From assembly GCF_000006945.2 (NCBI RefSeq), contig NC_003197.2, positions 620,001 to 684,000 on the forward strand: DNA of 64,000 nucleotides. The letters run 5' to 3'. This document shows, in pieces, positions 1 through 9,166 of this stretch. Under the pieces are notes generated by a model. That model was not told the DNA's origin. It saw only the letters and a list, made by a program, of their open reading frames with translations, and did not search any database. Source of the DNA: Salmonella enterica subsp. enterica serovar Typhimurium str. LT2 (GTDB lineage Bacteria > Pseudomonadota > Gammaproteobacteria > Enterobacterales > Enterobacteriaceae). The number at the start of each line of letters is the position of its first letter. The first letter of the stretch is position 1. Position numbers and translations under genes: made by a program.

Positions 1-115
1 TCACCGATAGTTCGCCAGCGGCGTGCGGCAACTGCCAGTCGCCGCCTAACGGGCAATTCTTGTCGATTGAGCCCTGAGGGGCGTTAAGCGTCAATAGCCG
101 ACTAAGCGCATCCAT
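1..115 (-). CDS. rclR: RclR, AraC-family activator of the reactive-chlorine regulon (N-terminal part only)
   Basis: Only the first 38 codons lie in the window; the rest runs off the left edge. The start is the ATG whose complement is at 113-115. The peptide begins MDALSRLLTLNAPQGSIDKN, which I recognise as the start of RclR, the redox-switched AraC-type activator that senses hypochlorous acid through cysteines and turns on rclABC. One cysteine is visible in the fragment (the Cys in KNCPLGGDW, residue 21). The gene is divergent from rclA with about 215 bp between the start codons, the usual arrangement for this regulator and its target. The DNA-binding domain cannot be checked here. Confidence 0.9.
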   Translation of the reverse strand, partial: MDALSRLLTLNAPQGSIDKNCPLGGDWQLPHAAGELSV

Positions 116-274
116 ATAGACTCCAGAACAGATTTATTTTCAAAACTAGAGATAACCATTTCTGTATCTGTTCACTATATTTCGGACTCAATGTCATTTC
201 TACCCTTGTTTTTGCTAACCACCAATTTAGACGATAAGACAAAAAATGGCGCGTTGCGGATAACCCTGTCTTTT

Positions 275-291
275 TTGACGTTATTTATACT
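275..291 (+). promoter_or_regulatory. candidate rclA promoter region
   Basis: TATACT at 286-291 is a good -10 hexamer. The bases 17 upstream are a poor -35, as expected of an activator-dependent promoter. A TTGACG at 275-280 overlaps it but has no well-placed -10. The region from 120 to 215 between rclR and this promoter is AT-rich and would hold the RclR site. I could not define that operator. Confidence 0.35.
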
Positions 292-330
292 TGTCCTGAC
301 AAACAGATGGTGATTTGGCGGAGAAAGAAG

Positions 331-1656
331 ATGACACAGTATCAGGCGCTCATTATTGGTTTTGGCAAGGCAGGAAAAACGTTGGCGGCAACTCTGGCGA
401 AGACGGGATGGCGCGTGGCGATTATCGAACAGTCCGCCAGTATGTTCGGCGGAACCTGCATCAACATTGGCTGTATTCCAACGAAAACGCTGGTGCATGA
501 TGCGGAACGTGAGGGCGATTTTTCTGTCGCCATGCAACGTAAAGCGGCGGTCGTAAATTTTTTACGCGACAAAAATTTTCATAATCTTGCCGACCTGGAC
601 AATGTCGATGTGATTGAGGGAAGGGCGGAGTTTATTGATAACCATACCTTACGGGTATTTCAGGCGGACGGCGAGCGGGTGTTACGGGGAGAAAAGATCT
701 TTATTAATACTGGCGCAGAGTCGGTGATCCCGGCTATTACGGGCTTAACAACGACGGCAGGGGTGTTCGATAGCACCGGGCTACTCAGCCTGAGCCAGCG
801 TCCGGCGCGGCTGGGGATTTTAGGCGGTGGTTATATTGGCCTTGAATTTGCCTCAATGTTCGCCAACTTTGGTACGAAGGTCACTATCTTTGAAGCAGCG
901 CCGCAATTCCTGCCTCGTGAAGATCGGGATATCGCGCAGGCAATTACCCGTATTTTACAGGAAAAGGGCGTCGAGCTGATTTTAAACGCCAACGTACAGG
1001 CCGTATCCTCAAAGGAGGGCGCGGTACAAGTAGAAACGCCGGAAGGCGCGCATCTTGTGGATGCCCTGCTGGTGGCGTCGGGGCGAAAACCGGCGACGGC
1101 TGGCTTACAGTTGCAGAACGCCGGCGTGGCGGTGAACGAACGCGGCGGGATTATCGTGGATGATTACCTGCGTACCACGGCGGACAATATCTGGGCGATG
1201 GGCGACGTTACCGGTGGGTTGCAGTTTACCTATATTTCACTGGATGATTTTCGTATTGTACGCGACGGGTTATTGGGAGATGGCAAACGCAGTACCCGCG
1301 ATCGCCAGAATGTTCCGTATTCCGTCTTTATGACGCCGCCGCTCTCTCGTGTCGGGCTGACGGAAGAACAAGCGCGGGCAAGCGGCGCAACGGTGCAGGT
1401 GGTGACATTACCGGTGGCGGCGATCCCTCGCGCCCGTGTTATGAACGATACTCGTGGCGTACTAAAAGCGGTAGTGGACGTGAATACGCAGCGTATTGTA
1501 GGGGTGTCATTGTTATGCGTCGATTCTCATGAAATGATTAATATCGTTAAAACCGTTATGGATGCAGATTTACCTTATACGGTGTTACGCGACCAGATAT
1601 TTACCCATCCTACAATGAGTGAGTCTTTAAACGATCTCTTCTCTCTCATTAAGTAA
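331..1656 (+). CDS. rclA: RclA, flavin-dependent Cu(II)/disulfide-type oxidoreductase of reactive chlorine resistance
   Basis: This is a cytoplasmic flavoprotein of the pyridine-nucleotide disulfide reductase family. In E. coli RclA protects against hypochlorous acid and reduces Cu(II). Visible features are an N-terminal FAD-binding GFGKAGK at residues 10-16, the redox pair in GGTCINIGC (Cys43 and Cys48), a second Rossmann motif GILGGGYIG, the FAD motif WAMGDVTG, and a dimerisation domain ending with THPTMSESL. The product is 441 residues. I chose the ATG at 331 because it is preceded by GGAG at about 8 bp spacing and gives the family's N-terminus; the in-frame start at 307 adds eight unlikely residues. 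It is divergent from rclR and followed by an intrinsic terminator before rclB. Confidence 0.95.
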   Translation: MTQYQALIIGFGKAGKTLAATLAKTGWRVAIIEQSASMFGGTCINIGCIPTKTLVHDAEREGDFSVAMQRKAAVVNFLRDKNFHNLADLDNVDVIEGRAEFIDNHTLRVFQADGERVLRGEKIFINTGAESVIPAITGLTTTAGVFDSTGLLSLSQRPARLGILGGGYIGLEFASMFANFGTKVTIFEAAPQFLPREDRDIAQAITRILQEKGVELILNANVQAVSSKEGAVQVETPEGAHLVDALLVASGRKPATAGLQLQNAGVAVNERGGIIVDDYLRTTADNIWAMGDVTGGLQFTYISLDDFRIVRDGLLGDGKRSTRDRQNVPYSVFMTPPLSRVGLTEEQARASGATVQVVTLPVAAIPRARVMNDTRGVLKAVVDVNTQRIVGVSLLCVDSHEMINIVKTVMDADLPYTVLRDQIFTHPTMSESLNDLFSLIK

Positions 1657-1670
1657 AACATAAATAATAT

Positions 1671-1697
1671 AGCCCTGTTAATCAGGGCTTTTTTTTG
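1671..1697 (+). terminator. intrinsic terminator after rclA
   Basis: AGCCCTG (1671-1677), a five-base loop and CAGGGCT (1683-1689) form a stem followed by a run of T residues to 1696. It sits between rclA and rclB, so much rclA transcription should stop here. rclBC then need read-through or their own promoter. Confidence 0.8.
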
Positions 1698-1812
1698 CCT
1701 GTCAGACCATAAAAATACGCCAGGACAAATATGCTGGCGTCTGAAAGAAAAGGCTTTAGTCAGGCATAACGTATTATAACACCATTGAAATAACCCACGA
1801 CTGGAAATCTCG

Positions 1813-2049
1813 ATGTTAAAAGTTACCACACTTATTGCTTCATTATTGGCTGCGCCGCTGGCGTTTTCCGCTTCCGCCCAGCCGCTAACCGACGTTGAAT
1901 ATATCAGCGTTTCTGCGGTGTCAGCAACGCCGTCAATGCTTGAAGATGCTATTGCCAGACTGGCGCAAAGTAAACAGGCGTCGTCATGGAAAATTACGTC
2001 AATGCGTATTGATAATACGGGTTACGCCACTGCGATATTATATAAATAA
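1813..2049 (+). CDS. rclB: RclB, small secreted stress protein (YhcN/BhsA family)
   Basis: This 78-residue protein has a clear signal peptide (Lys4, hydrophobic stretch, cleavage likely after SASA near residue 22). The mature domain (LTDVEYISVSAVSATPSMLEDAI and on) matches the small periplasmic DUF1471/YhcN-BhsA-McbA family, whose members are induced by stress and affect the envelope. It contributes to reactive-chlorine resistance with rclA and rclC in E. coli; its biochemical role is unknown. It ends 12 bp before rclC and is probably cotranscribed with it. Confidence 0.85.
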   Translation: MLKVTTLIASLLAAPLAFSASAQPLTDVEYISVSAVSATPSMLEDAIARLAQSKQASSWKITSMRIDNTGYATAILYK

Positions 2050-2061
2050 GGAGAGTCTGAG

Positions 2062-2622
2062 ATGGATAAATATCTTCGTCTGTTAAGTCAGGGGGATCGG
2101 CTGGGGTTAACATTAATTCGCCTGAGTATCGCCATCGTTTTTATCTGGATTGGACTACTAAAATTTGTGCCCTATGAGGCAGACAGTATTACCCCGTTTG
2201 TGGCGAACAGCCCGTTTATGTCTTTTTTCTATGAACATCCGGAAGAATATCGTCAGCATCTGACTCATGAGGGCGAACTAAAACCGGAGGAACGCGCCTG
2301 GCAAACCGCCAATAATACGTATGCGTTTTCGGATGGTCTGGGCGTGGTGGAATTGATTATCGCGGCGCTGGTACTGGCTAACCCTGTCAGCCGTTGGTTA
2401 GGGCTGGCGGGCGGCGTGCTGGCATTCCTGACGCCATTTGTCACGCTGTCGTTTTTAATCACCACGCCGGAGGTCTGGGTTATGCCGCTGGGCGATGCGC
2501 ATTATGGTTTTCCGTATTTATCGGGCGCCGGGCGGCTGGTATTAAAAGATACGTTAATGCTGGCAGGTGCGGTGATGATCATGGCGGACTCCGCCCGTTC
2601 GTTACTTTTACAGCGACAGTAG
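2062..2622 (+). CDS. rclC: RclC, inner-membrane protein of reactive chlorine resistance (DUF417 family)
   Basis: This 186-residue membrane protein has about four hydrophobic segments: near residues 15-35 (LIRLSIAIVFIWIGLLKF), 90-105, 110-135 and 155-175. It belongs to the YkgB/DUF417 family and is needed for hypochlorite survival in E. coli; the molecular function is not known. A GGAGAG ribosome-binding site lies 5-10 bp before the ATG, and it follows rclB closely. A REP-like hairpin lies just downstream. Confidence 0.88.
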   Translation: MDKYLRLLSQGDRLGLTLIRLSIAIVFIWIGLLKFVPYEADSITPFVANSPFMSFFYEHPEEYRQHLTHEGELKPEERAWQTANNTYAFSDGLGVVELIIAALVLANPVSRWLGLAGGVLAFLTPFVTLSFLITTPEVWVMPLGDAHYGFPYLSGAGRLVLKDTLMLAGAVMIMADSARSLLLQRQ

Positions 2623-2653
2623 CGACCCTCTTACCCTCTTTATGCCGCGATTC

Positions 2654-2679
2654 GTCGGGTGGCGCTTGCGCCATCCGAC
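2654..2679. repeat. REP-like palindrome
   Basis: GTCGGGTGGC, a six-base loop (GCTTGC) and GCCATCCGAC form a near-perfect GC-rich hairpin with one G-T pair. Sequence and position (between convergent rclC and the next gene) fit an enterobacterial REP unit. It may stabilise the 3' ends of both transcripts. Confidence 0.7.
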
Positions 2680-2700
2680 AATGTGTTGATGAATGATGGA

Positions 2701-3876
2701 CTACCCTGACAGAAGTTCCTGTTCCACCTGTTGAACCTGCGCCTCCAGCGTATTGCGAATTTCGGTTAGCGCCCGTTCCTGCTCGGAGAAATAGGCTTCC
2801 TTATCCGCAACGGAAGAGGCGAGCCGCCAGGCATTTTCCGTTTCCAGTTGCGTTATCTCTTTCAACAGCGCGTCGATTTGCGTGCGGAGCTGGCGTATTT
2901 TATGGCGCAGATGTTCCAGGTTATTGAGCCTGTCGCTTGCCATCATCGGTTCCAGACCGCTTTGCAACTGTGTCAGTAACGCGCGAATTGCCGCCAGATC
3001 GGCATTCTGCCGCGCCTGATTAAGCTGTACCATCATCTGGTGCGCTTTTTCTTTTAATTCATCGGCGACCACATCCGGGTGACACAGGCGGCTGGCCTGA
3101 CGCCACAAACGTTTTAATTCACTGCGTTCGTCTGCCGACAAACGTTGATCGCGGGCGTAGCGGAATTGCGCTTCCTGCTGCTGCTCCCGATACTGGTGAT
3201 AGTCCTGTTCCGCATTTTCCTGCGCCTGGCGGAATGCGCTGTCGTCCTGATGGGAAAAATCCGCTTCCAGCTCGCGAATTTCCGCCAGCAACGCGGTGAT
3301 TAACTCCGTCTGCTGCTGGATTCGCTGACGGATGCCCACCGCTTCGCGCGAGGCGGCATTCAATCCTGTCCACTGCTGTTTTAGCGTTGCCAGTTGATCC
3401 ACGGCCTGGGAAATAAATTGCAGGCAGGATTGATAATCCTTTTCCCGGCGTTTTATTTCGGCTTCTTGCTTACGCTGCATACTCACCGCGAGCTGTTTAC
3501 GCAACTCCAGAATACGGCTCATCAACGGCCCGAGACGCAGATGATAGAGGTCGTTGAAATCGTCGAGGATTTGTACCCGCGCATTTCGTTTGTCAATCAG
3601 ATCGCGAAGTTGGGCTTCAAGCGCTTTCAGCTCCAGTTTACTGGCGGCAATAGAGGGATCTTGCCACGTCGAGAGCGCCCGTTGAGCCTGTAGCCAGGCG
3701 GCGATCTCTTGCATGGCGTCACTGAATCGACGAGCTTCAATCGCCTGGGCAATCGCGCTGATTACGGCATCCTGCGGCTCATTTTTCAGGTAGATGAGCT
3801 GCTGACGGATAATCTCTTCGTCCTCAAGTTCGATGGCGCTTTTGATGATCTCTAAACGTTTGATGATCTTATTCAT
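2701..3876 (-). CDS. coiled-coil protein with a J-domain-like HPD motif; function unknown
   Basis: This is a 391-residue soluble protein rich in Gln, Glu, Arg and Leu, with long predicted coiled coils at about residues 80-245 and 315-388. Between them, residues 250-300 read like a compact J domain: a basic helix (KRLWRQASRLC), the HPD tripeptide at 266-268 that contacts Hsp70 in DnaJ proteins, then a second helix (LKEKAHQMMVQLNQARQN). No other domain is recognised. I infer a DnaK co-chaperone or scaffold, unproven. It is monocistronic, convergent with rclC and divergent from pheP. Composition is ordinary for the region, so recent transfer is not indicated. Confidence 0.7.
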   Translation of the reverse strand: MNKIIKRLEIIKSAIELEDEEIIRQQLIYLKNEPQDAVISAIAQAIEARRFSDAMQEIAAWLQAQRALSTWQDPSIAASKLELKALEAQLRDLIDKRNARVQILDDFNDLYHLRLGPLMSRILELRKQLAVSMQRKQEAEIKRREKDYQSCLQFISQAVDQLATLKQQWTGLNAASREAVGIRQRIQQQTELITALLAEIRELEADFSHQDDSAFRQAQENAEQDYHQYREQQQEAQFRYARDQRLSADERSELKRLWRQASRLCHPDVVADELKEKAHQMMVQLNQARQNADLAAIRALLTQLQSGLEPMMASDRLNNLEHLRHKIRQLRTQIDALLKEITQLETENAWRLASSVADKEAYFSEQERALTEIRNTLEAQVQQVEQELLSG

Positions 3877-4201
3877 GACGTTGATGCCTGGCGTGGCTCA
3901 AAAACGGATAACAGATACCAGGTCTGATTCACCTTTTTGAAAATACTGAAAAAATACTAAATGTATTCTGTAGGGTGTCGTACTTTTCGTCCAGAGTTAT
4001 TCACATATTTTATACCCGGCGTCTGTCACCCGTAACGTTCTATATCGGCGCGCACTCTTTTCTTTTTACTCCCCACGACATCTTTTTTTACACGATAACG
4101 TTAACGTCCGGAGTTGAGCCTTGACAAACGATTGCGCCTTGCGGCAGCGAGAGCGAAATGTTAAAAGGTGCCCCTCAATAAAAACGATACAGGGGTAGGA
4201 C
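3877..4201. promoter_or_regulatory. divergent intergenic region upstream of pheP
   Basis: These 325 bp separate the J-domain-like gene from pheP and hold the promoters of both. A perfect TTGACA is at 4121-4126, but no convincing -10 follows at 16-18 bp, so I do not assign a start. The stretch 3950-4090 is AT-rich. I found no clear repressor operator. Confidence 0.4.
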
Positions 4202-5596
4202 GTGAAAAACGCGTCAACTGCATCCGGCGCCAGCGTGTCGGATGCCGCGTCGAAGAATGAACCGACGCTTCAACGGGGGTTGCAAAACCGCCATATTCAG
4301 CTAATCGCCCTGGGCGGCGCCATTGGCACCGGACTGTTTCTGGGCATCGGCCCGGCGATTCAAATGGCGGGGCCGGCTGTTTTGTTGGGCTATGGCGTTG
4401 CCGGGATTATCGCTTTTCTCATTATGCGCCAGTTGGGTGAAATGGTCGTGGAAGAGCCGGTTTCCGGATCGTTTGCCCACTTCGCCTGGAAATATTGGGG
4501 GCCGTTTGCGGGCTTTTTGTCGGGCTGGAACTATTGGGTCATGTTTGTGCTGGTCGGGATGGCGGAGCTGACCGCGGCGGGCATCTATATGCAGTACTGG
4601 CTGCCTGACGTACCAACATGGGTATGGGCGGCGGCGTTTTTTATTATCATTAATGCCGTGAATCTGGTGAACGTTCGTCTGTATGGCGAAACGGAATTCT
4701 GGTTCGCGCTGATTAAAGTGCTGGCGATTATCGGCATGATAGGTTTTGGTCTGTGGCTGCTGTTCTCCGGCCACGGCGGCGAACATGCCAGCATTGATAA
4801 CCTCTGGCGTTATAACGGTTTCTTCGCTACCGGTTGGCATGGTTTGCTTCTGTCGCTGGCGGTGATTATGTTTTCTTTTGGCGGACTGGAGCTGATCGGC
4901 ATTACTGCGGCGGAAGCGCGCGATCCACAAAAAAGCATTCCGAAAGCGGTGAATCAGGTGGTATACCGTATTTTGCTGTTCTACATCGGTTCGCTGGTGG
5001 TGTTGCTGGCGCTCTATCCGTGGGTAGAGGTGAAATCCAATAGCAGCCCTTTTGTGATGATCTTCCATAACCTGGACAGTAATGTGGTGGCTTCGGCGCT
5101 GAATTTCGTTATTCTGGTCGCGTCGCTTTCGGTGTATAACAGCGGCGTTTATTCGAATAGCCGAATGCTGTTCGGCCTGTCCGTACAAGGCAATGCGCCG
5201 AAATTTTTAACCCGCGTCAGCCATCGCGGCGTACCGGTGAACTCGCTGATACTTTCCGGAGCGATTACCTCGCTGGTGGTGCTGATCAACTATCTGTTGC
5301 CGCAAAAAGCGTTTAGCCTGTTGATGGCGCTGGTTGTCGCGACGCTATTGCTAAACTGGATAATGATCTGTCTCGCGCATTTACGTTTTCGCGCGGCGAT
5401 GCGTCGTAAAGGGCGCGAGACGCAATTTAAGGCGCTGTTCTATCCCGCCGGAAACTATTTGTGCATTGCGTTTCTGGCGCTGATTCTGGTGTTAATGTGT
5501 ACGATGGACGATATGCGATTGTCGGCGATTTTGCTGCCGGTATGGATTGTATTCCTGTTTATCGCGTTTACCGTTTTGCGCCGTAAGGCTCATTAA
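4202..5596 (+). CDS. pheP: PheP, phenylalanine-specific permease
   Basis: This 464-residue inner-membrane amino-acid/proton symporter of the APC superfamily (AAT family) has 12 membrane segments. It starts at GTG 4202 behind AGGGGTAGGA. The N-terminal signature RGLQNRHIQLIALGGAIGTG, the first-helix motif GAIGTGLFLGIG and the loop VVEEPVSGSFAHFA are those of PheP/AroP, and the full sequence is close to E. coli PheP. It imports phenylalanine from low external concentrations. Transcribed alone; it ends about 40 bp before the convergent end of ybdG. Confidence 0.95.
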   Translation: MKNASTASGASVSDAASKNEPTLQRGLQNRHIQLIALGGAIGTGLFLGIGPAIQMAGPAVLLGYGVAGIIAFLIMRQLGEMVVEEPVSGSFAHFAWKYWGPFAGFLSGWNYWVMFVLVGMAELTAAGIYMQYWLPDVPTWVWAAAFFIIINAVNLVNVRLYGETEFWFALIKVLAIIGMIGFGLWLLFSGHGGEHASIDNLWRYNGFFATGWHGLLLSLAVIMFSFGGLELIGITAAEARDPQKSIPKAVNQVVYRILLFYIGSLVVLLALYPWVEVKSNSSPFVMIFHNLDSNVVASALNFVILVASLSVYNSGVYSNSRMLFGLSVQGNAPKFLTRVSHRGVPVNSLILSGAITSLVVLINYLLPQKAFSLLMALVVATLLLNWIMICLAHLRFRAAMRRKGRETQFKALFYPAGNYLCIAFLALILVLMCTMDDMRLSAILLPVWIVFLFIAFTVLRRKAH

Positions 5597-5637
5597 CTTT
5601 TTTGCCCGATCCCATGTTCATGCGATCGGGCAATCCA

Positions 5638-6885
5638 TTAATGCCGCAATGTCCCTGACAGCGCGCGAATATCGCTGCCGGTCGGCGTCTGATGAATACG
5701 CAAGCCAAACTCTTCCACCACGGCAAAAATATGGTCGAAAATATCGGCCTGAATGCTCTCATATTCCAGCCACACGACGGTATTGGTAAAGGCGTAGATC
5801 TCTATCGGCAAACCATGATCGTCAGGCGCCAGTTGGCGTACCATCAGCGTCATGTCTTTACGGATGCGCGGATGGTGGCGTAAATATTCGTTCAGATAGG
5901 CGCGAAATGTCCCGATATTGGTCATGCGGCGGTGATTTAAGGCTGATTCCGGCGCATCCAGTTGTTTATTCCATTCATCGATTTCCTGATGACGGCTGGT
6001 AAGGTACGGCTTTAACAGTTGCGCGGTTAACAGCCGCTGTTTTTCATCATCATCCAGAAAATGGATACTGGTCGCGTCAATATTAATGCTGCGTTTAATC
6101 CGGCGTCCGCCGGACGCAGACATGCCGCTCCAGTTTTTGAATGAGTCGGAAACCAGCGACCAGGTGGGAATGGTGGTGATGGTATTATCCCAGTTGCGTA
6201 CTTTTACCGTGGTTAAGCCAATATCAATGACCGCGCCATCTGCGCCATATTTCGGCATTTCCAGCCAGTCGCCCAGTTTGAGCATATCGTTGGCGGAAAG
6301 CTGGATACCGGCAACCAGGCCAAGAATCGGGTCTTTAAAGACCAGCATTAATACCGCGGCCATCGCGCCCAGCCCGCTGATTAAAATTGCTGGTGACTGG
6401 CCAATCAGCAGTGAGATCATCAGAATGCCGACGATAATTGCGCCGATGAGCTTAATACCCTGAAATATTCCTTTTAGCGGTAACTGAGAGGCGGCGGGCC
6501 ATTTTTGCGATAGATTGAAAATCACGTCCAGCAAGGAAAATAACGACAGCAGGGCGTAGGTCATAATCCATAACTGCGCGCAGGTCGTCAGGATATCCGC
6601 AGCCTCACTGCCTTTTTGTAGCCAGAGCGCGGCCTGAATATTGACAATGATGCCTTGCAGCGTAAAAGCCAGACGATGGAATAATTTATTCTGGGTAATA
6701 ATTTGCAGCCACAGGCGGGAACTGGCGCTGGCACGTTTTTCGAAAGCGCGCAGTACTATCCAGTGCAAAATAATATGCACGACAACTGCTGTCAGAAAAA
6801 TAATACCAAATATCACCACCAGCGACGTGGTGTGATTCATTTCAATTCCCGCTAAATCTTCTACCCGGGATATCAATTCCTGCAT
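5638..6885 (-). CDS. ybdG: YbdG, miniconductance mechanosensitive channel of the MscS family
   Basis: This 415-residue inner-membrane protein has several N-terminal transmembrane segments. The MscS pore helix and beta domain lie at about residues 180-250 (LGLVAGIQLSANDMLKLGDW followed by VRNWDNTITTIPTW), and a cytoplasmic C-terminal domain follows. E. coli YbdG gives a miniconductance (MscM-type) activity and a response to mild hyperosmotic stress. A strong AAGGAG ribosome-binding site lies just before the ATG. Monocistronic, convergent with pheP. Confidence 0.92.
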   Translation of the reverse strand: MQELISRVEDLAGIEMNHTTSLVVIFGIIFLTAVVVHIILHWIVLRAFEKRASASSRLWLQIITQNKLFHRLAFTLQGIIVNIQAALWLQKGSEAADILTTCAQLWIMTYALLSLFSLLDVIFNLSQKWPAASQLPLKGIFQGIKLIGAIIVGILMISLLIGQSPAILISGLGAMAAVLMLVFKDPILGLVAGIQLSANDMLKLGDWLEMPKYGADGAVIDIGLTTVKVRNWDNTITTIPTWSLVSDSFKNWSGMSASGGRRIKRSINIDATSIHFLDDDEKQRLLTAQLLKPYLTSRHQEIDEWNKQLDAPESALNHRRMTNIGTFRAYLNEYLRHHPRIRKDMTLMVRQLAPDDHGLPIEIYAFTNTVVWLEYESIQADIFDHIFAVVEEFGLRIHQTPTGSDIRALSGTLRH

Positions 6886-7195
6886 AATCTCTCCTTTATA
6901 AACAGCAGCCTATGATGACTGCTGAATGGCATTTATGCAAATCAGGACGCCTGCGCTTCAGGCATAATCAGCAACAGACGGGTAAAAGCGCCTCTGGGGT
7001 TATCCATACGCTATATTTTATCCTGCGCCCTGTAAACGTCGTTATTTTACGCGGTTCCCTCTTTTTGAACAGGCGCCAGTCCGTCAACAATGAATGAAAA
7101 TTTTTTAACCAGAATGTTTAAAACGATTGCAATATCTCTGTCGGATAATGATTAGCACCGTCGTACCTATCAACAATAACATTAAGGAACATCGG
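6886..7195. promoter_or_regulatory. divergent intergenic region between ybdG and apeE
   Basis: The region is 310 bp. It contains a hairpin CAGCAG...CTGCTG at about 6902-6923 and AT-rich sequence from 7085 to 7135. apeE belongs to the PhoB regulon in Salmonella, so a Pho box is expected, but I could not find a convincing pair of CTGTCAT repeats by eye. The region upstream of 7196 should be scanned with a PhoB matrix. Confidence 0.4.
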
Positions 7196-9166
7196 ATGAC
7201 CCAAAAGCGTACCCTGCTAAAATACGGCATACTCTCGCTGGCGCTGGCCGCGCCATTATCTGCCTGTGCGTTTGACTCTCTTACGGTGATTGGCGATAGC
7301 CTTAGCGATACCGGTAATAACGGTCGCTGGACCTGGGATAGTGGTCAAAATAAGCTCTACGACGAACAGTTGGCCGAACGATATGGGCTGGAATTAAGCC
7401 CTTCCAGCAATGGCGGCTCTAATTATGCCGCCGGCGGCGCGACGGCGACCCCGGAATTAAACCCGCAGGATAATACCGCGGATCAGGTACGGCAGTGGCT
7501 TGCCAAAACGGGGGGAAAAGCCGACCACAACGGTTTGTATATTCACTGGGTCGGCGGAAACGATCTGGCGGCGGCCATCGCGCAACCAACCATGGCACAG
7601 CAAATAGCCGGTAATAGCGCCACTAGCGCGGCGGCGCAGGTAGGGCTGTTACTGGATGCCGGCGCCGGGCTGGTCGTGGTGCCAAACGTACCGGATATTA
7701 GTGCGACGCCAATGCTTCTGGAGGCGGTAATCACCGCTGGGCTGGGCGCAGCGGCGCCCCCGGCGCTAAAAGCGGCGTTAGATGCGCTGGCGGAGGGCGC
7801 TACGCCCGATTTCGCCAGTCGGCAACAGGCGATCCGCAAGGCGCTGCTGGCGGCGGCTGCAACGGTAAGCAGCAATCCATTTATTCAGCAACTGCTCGTT
7901 GAACAACTGCTGGCGGGCTATGAAGCGGCGGCAGGGCAGGCGTCAGCTCTGACCGATTATTATAATCAGATGGAAGAGAAGGGGCTGGAGCAACACGGCG
8001 GCAATATAGCCCGTGCCGATATCAACGGCCTCTTTAAGGAAATTCTTGCCAACCCGCAGGCGTTTGGTCTGACAAATACCGTAGGTATGGCCTGCCCGCC
8101 TGGCGTATCCGCTTCGGCGTGCTCCTCGGCAATGCCTGGATTTAATGCGTCGCAGGACTATCTGTTTGCCGATCATTTACATCCCGGTCCGCAGGTCCAT
8201 ACCATTATTGCGCAATATATTCAGTCGATCATTGCCGCGCCGGTACAGGCGACATACCTGAACCAAAGCGTTCAGTCGATGGCGCAAGGCAGTCGTACCA
8301 CGCTTGACAGCCGTTATCAGCAGCTTCGCCAGGGGGAAAATCCTGTTGGTTCGCTGGGCATGTTCGGCGGATACAGCGGGGGATATCAACGTTATGATAA
8401 TAATGAGGCCGACGGGAACGGTAATCATAATAATCTGACGGTTGGCGTCGATTATCAGCTTAACGAGCAGGTTCTGCTGGGAGGGCTGATAGCCGGTTCT
8501 CTGGATAAGCAACATCCTGACGATAATTATCGTTATGATGCCCGCGGTTTTCAGGCCGCCGTATTCAGCCATTTACGCGCCGGTCAGGCGTGGCTGGATA
8601 GCGATTTACACTTTCTGTCCGCTAAATTCAGTAACATTCAGCGCAGTATAACGCTCGGTGCGCTAAGACGGGTGGAAGAGGGCGAAACCAACGGTCGGCT
8701 GTGGGGCGCGAGGTTAACCAGCGGTTATGATTTTGTCATGGTGCCGTGGTTAACGACCGGACCGATGCTGCAATATGCATGGGATTACAGCCACGTTAAT
8801 GGTTATAGCGAGAAGCTCAATACCAGTACATCAATGCGTTTTGGTGACCAAAACGCCCATTCGCAGGTGGGTAGCGCGGGTTGGCGTCTGGATCTTCGCC
8901 ACAGCATCATTCACTCCTGGGCGCAGATTAATTATCGCCGTCAGTTTGGCGATGATACGTATGTGGCGAACGGCGGCCTTAAATCGACCGCGCTGACGTT
9001 TAGCCGCGACGGAAAAACGCAGGATAAAAACTGGGTTGATATCGCGATTGGCGCAGATTTTCCGCTGTCGGCAACGGTGTCCGCTTTCGCCGGGCTGTCG
9101 CAAACGGCAGGGTTAAGCGATGGCAATCAAACCCGTTATAACGTTGGGTTTAGCGCCCGATTTTGA
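7196..9166 (+). CDS. apeE: ApeE, outer-membrane GDSL esterase autotransporter
   Basis: A 656-residue type Va autotransporter. A signal peptide runs to about residue 25 (LSACA). The passenger is a GDSL-family lipase/esterase with the nucleophile in block I (VIGDSLSDTG, Ser35) and the C-terminal catalytic Asp-x-x-His at Asp326/His329. The last ~270 residues form a beta barrel ending in Phe (VGFSARF). ApeE hydrolyses acyl esters such as naphthyl esters and is exposed on the cell surface. AAGGA precedes the ATG at 7196 by 7 bp; the upstream in-frame start at 7127 would destroy the signal peptide. Known as phosphate-regulated in Salmonella. No homologue at this place in E. coli K-12. Confidence 0.95.
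   Translation: MTQKRTLLKYGILSLALAAPLSACAFDSLTVIGDSLSDTGNNGRWTWDSGQNKLYDEQLAERYGLELSPSSNGGSNYAAGGATATPELNPQDNTADQVRQWLAKTGGKADHNGLYIHWVGGNDLAAAIAQPTMAQQIAGNSATSAAAQVGLLLDAGAGLVVVPNVPDISATPMLLEAVITAGLGAAAPPALKAALDALAEGATPDFASRQQAIRKALLAAAATVSSNPFIQQLLVEQLLAGYEAAAGQASALTDYYNQMEEKGLEQHGGNIARADINGLFKEILANPQAFGLTNTVGMACPPGVSASACSSAMPGFNASQDYLFADHLHPGPQVHTIIAQYIQSIIAAPVQATYLNQSVQSMAQGSRTTLDSRYQQLRQGENPVGSLGMFGGYSGGYQRYDNNEADGNGNHNNLTVGVDYQLNEQVLLGGLIAGSLDKQHPDDNYRYDARGFQAAVFSHLRAGQAWLDSDLHFLSAKFSNIQRSITLGALRRVEEGETNGRLWGARLTSGYDFVMVPWLTTGPMLQYAWDYSHVNGYSEKLNTSTSMRFGDQNAHSQVGSAGWRLDLRHSIIHSWAQINYRRQFGDDTYVANGGLKSTALTFSRDGKTQDKNWVDIAIGADFPLSATVSAFAGLSQTAGLSDGNQTRYNVGFSARF

Noticed and set aside
4301..5188. 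295-codon reading frame on the minus strand inside pheP
   Set aside because: It is a mirror frame of a conserved membrane protein gene; Gln/His/Arg-rich composition typical of antisense frames and no ribosome-binding site.
7127..7195. Longer start for ApeE
   Set aside because: It would add 23 residues before the signal peptide and lacks a ribosome-binding site; ATG 7196 has AAGGA at 7 bp.
6886..7195. Pho box upstream of apeE
   Set aside because: Expected from known regulation, but candidates such as CTGTCGGATAATGATT lack the paired CTGTCAT halves, so I did not annotate it.
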